From assembly GCA_017506865.1 (NCBI GenBank), contig JAFCMP010000223.1, positions 682,001-746,000 on the forward strand: a stretch of DNA of 64,000 nt, written 5' to 3'. Numbering within the stretch: position 1 is the first letter of the stretch; the number at the start of each line of letters is the position of its first letter. Positions 63,474-64,000 of the stretch are shown here, piece after piece. The notes under the pieces were generated by a model. The model did no database searches. It worked only from the letters and a program-made list of their open reading frames with translations, and was not told the origin of the DNA. Source of the DNA: Tribonema minus. Lineage: Eukaryota > Sar > Xanthophyceae > Tribonematales > Tribonemataceae. A program made the position numbers and the translations under genes.

Positions 63474-64000
63474 ATGCGTGCCGCGAGCCTCACCTCTGTG
63501 CTCGTCGCGTGCGTTGCGCAGTTTGCCAACTCTTCGTGCAATGTCAATAATTTAGCTCACAGGTGCGCCGCAGACACCCGCTGCACTGCATGCGTCGCCG
63601 CGCTCAACGCCCCTGACCCTGCAGGTCTCACTTGTTACGAGTACCTTGCTGAGGTCCAGAAAGAGCTGCCAGCACACTGCGTGGTGTTCAACGCAAGTCT
63701 CTTGAGCACGTACCTCAGATGCCGGGCGAAGAGTCTCACCTCCGATGACTCATGCAGAAAGCCGACTGAGCGACCTTCGGCAGTACCGACACTCACACCC
63801 ACGCATGTTCCGACCGCAGCAAGTGCGACCGACGCACCGACACAAGCAGCGTCCCCCGCAAAGCCGCAAACGGAGACCTCGGCGCCGACATTGGCGATGA
63901 CAGTCGCACCCACCGAAGCGCCTACCACGAACCCCACACCGAGCGGCGACACTACGGCCACGTCAAAGCCATCTGCACTGCGCACACTTGAGCCCACTCA
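63474..64000 (+). CDS. Secreted cysteine-rich protein with Pro/Thr stalk, 3' end outside window
   Basis: The frame from the ATG at 63474 has no stop before the right edge, so the gene continues outside. Residues 1-22 look like a signal peptide (MRAASLTSVLVACVAQF). Ten or so cysteines follow in the next 75 residues (CAADTRCTACVAAL, LTCYEYL). From about residue 98 the chain is a Pro/Thr/Ala-rich stalk (PTLTPT, APTEAPTTNPTPS) typical of glycosylated wall or surface proteins. A surface-exposed viral or host-derived protein is inferred. Confidence 0.65.
   Translation, partial: MRAASLTSVLVACVAQFANSSCNVNNLAHRCAADTRCTACVAALNAPDPAGLTCYEYLAEVQKELPAHCVVFNASLLSTYLRCRAKSLTSDDSCRKPTERPSAVPTLTPTHVPTAASATDAPTQAASPAKPQTETSAPTLAMTVAPTEAPTTNPTPSGDTTATSKPSALRTLEPT

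Noticed and set aside
63635-63997. Minus-strand Val/Gly/Ala-rich frame
   Set aside because: Mirror of the Pro/Thr stalk in the plus-strand gene.

Overview
The window looks like part of a large double-stranded DNA virus of a unicellular eukaryote, most likely an alga, in the nucleocytoplasmic large DNA virus group (Nucleocytoviricota). The evidence is a family B DNA polymerase with all exonuclease and polymerase motifs, a deoxynucleotide-type kinase, an SF2 DEAD/DEAH helicase, a cytosine-5 DNA methyltransferase, EsV-1-7 cysteine repeats, a protein with zinc-ribbon repeats and a nuclease-like tail, and dense packing of intron-poor genes on both strands with short gaps. There is no bacterial-style ribosome-binding context. 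Many starts instead sit in an ACAATG or CAAATG context. The polymerase gene and a von Willebrand A gene are interrupted by GT-AG introns of 80-104 nt that restore perfect reading frames, so expression must use a host spliceosome. I cannot place the virus in a genus. A ClpP-like protease with an apparent signal peptide plus plastid-type cleavage motif, and the EsV-1-7 repeats, hint at a host with a secondary plastid.

Layout. 0-6 kb: a LAGLIDADG homing endonuclease cut by the window edge, a cellulose-synthase-like glycosyltransferase, a dNMP kinase/thioredoxin/small-protein cluster, a BRO/MSV199-like protein, the ClpP-like protease and a coiled-coil protein. 6-20 kb: a surface or virion protein region with two paralogous SprB-domain proteins, two tandem F-box/zinc proteins, three related beta-rich structural-type proteins and a leucine-rich-repeat protein. 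20-29 kb: small membrane and EF-hand proteins, the DNA methyltransferase, a GNAT-like protein, the helicase, the zinc-ribbon/nuclease protein, small basic and membrane proteins, and a tyrosine recombinase resembling telomere resolvases (protelomerases). 29.5-48.3 kb: two giant modular adhesin-like genes (about 4,259 and 1,931 residues) built from Fn3-like repeats, FG-GAP propellers and SprB repeats, sharing the same C-terminal domain. 48.6-64 kb: the spliced polymerase, the EsV-1-7 protein, a KCTD-type BTB protein, a macrodomain protein, the spliced vWA protein, an OGFr-N domain protein, several unrecognised genes, and a secreted protein with a Pro/Thr stalk that runs off the right edge.

How it fits together. 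Replication and DNA metabolism genes (polymerase, kinase, helicase, methyltransferase, resolvase) are scattered among probable virion-surface genes and probable host-manipulation genes (F-box and BTB adaptors, macrodomain, ClpP, EF-hand). In the right third of the window, and once at 6.2 kb, short TGGGAAT-type motifs, usually paired, lie between divergent genes or upstream of the polymerase. They look like a shared promoter element. All functions are inferred from motifs read by eye, and no database search was run.
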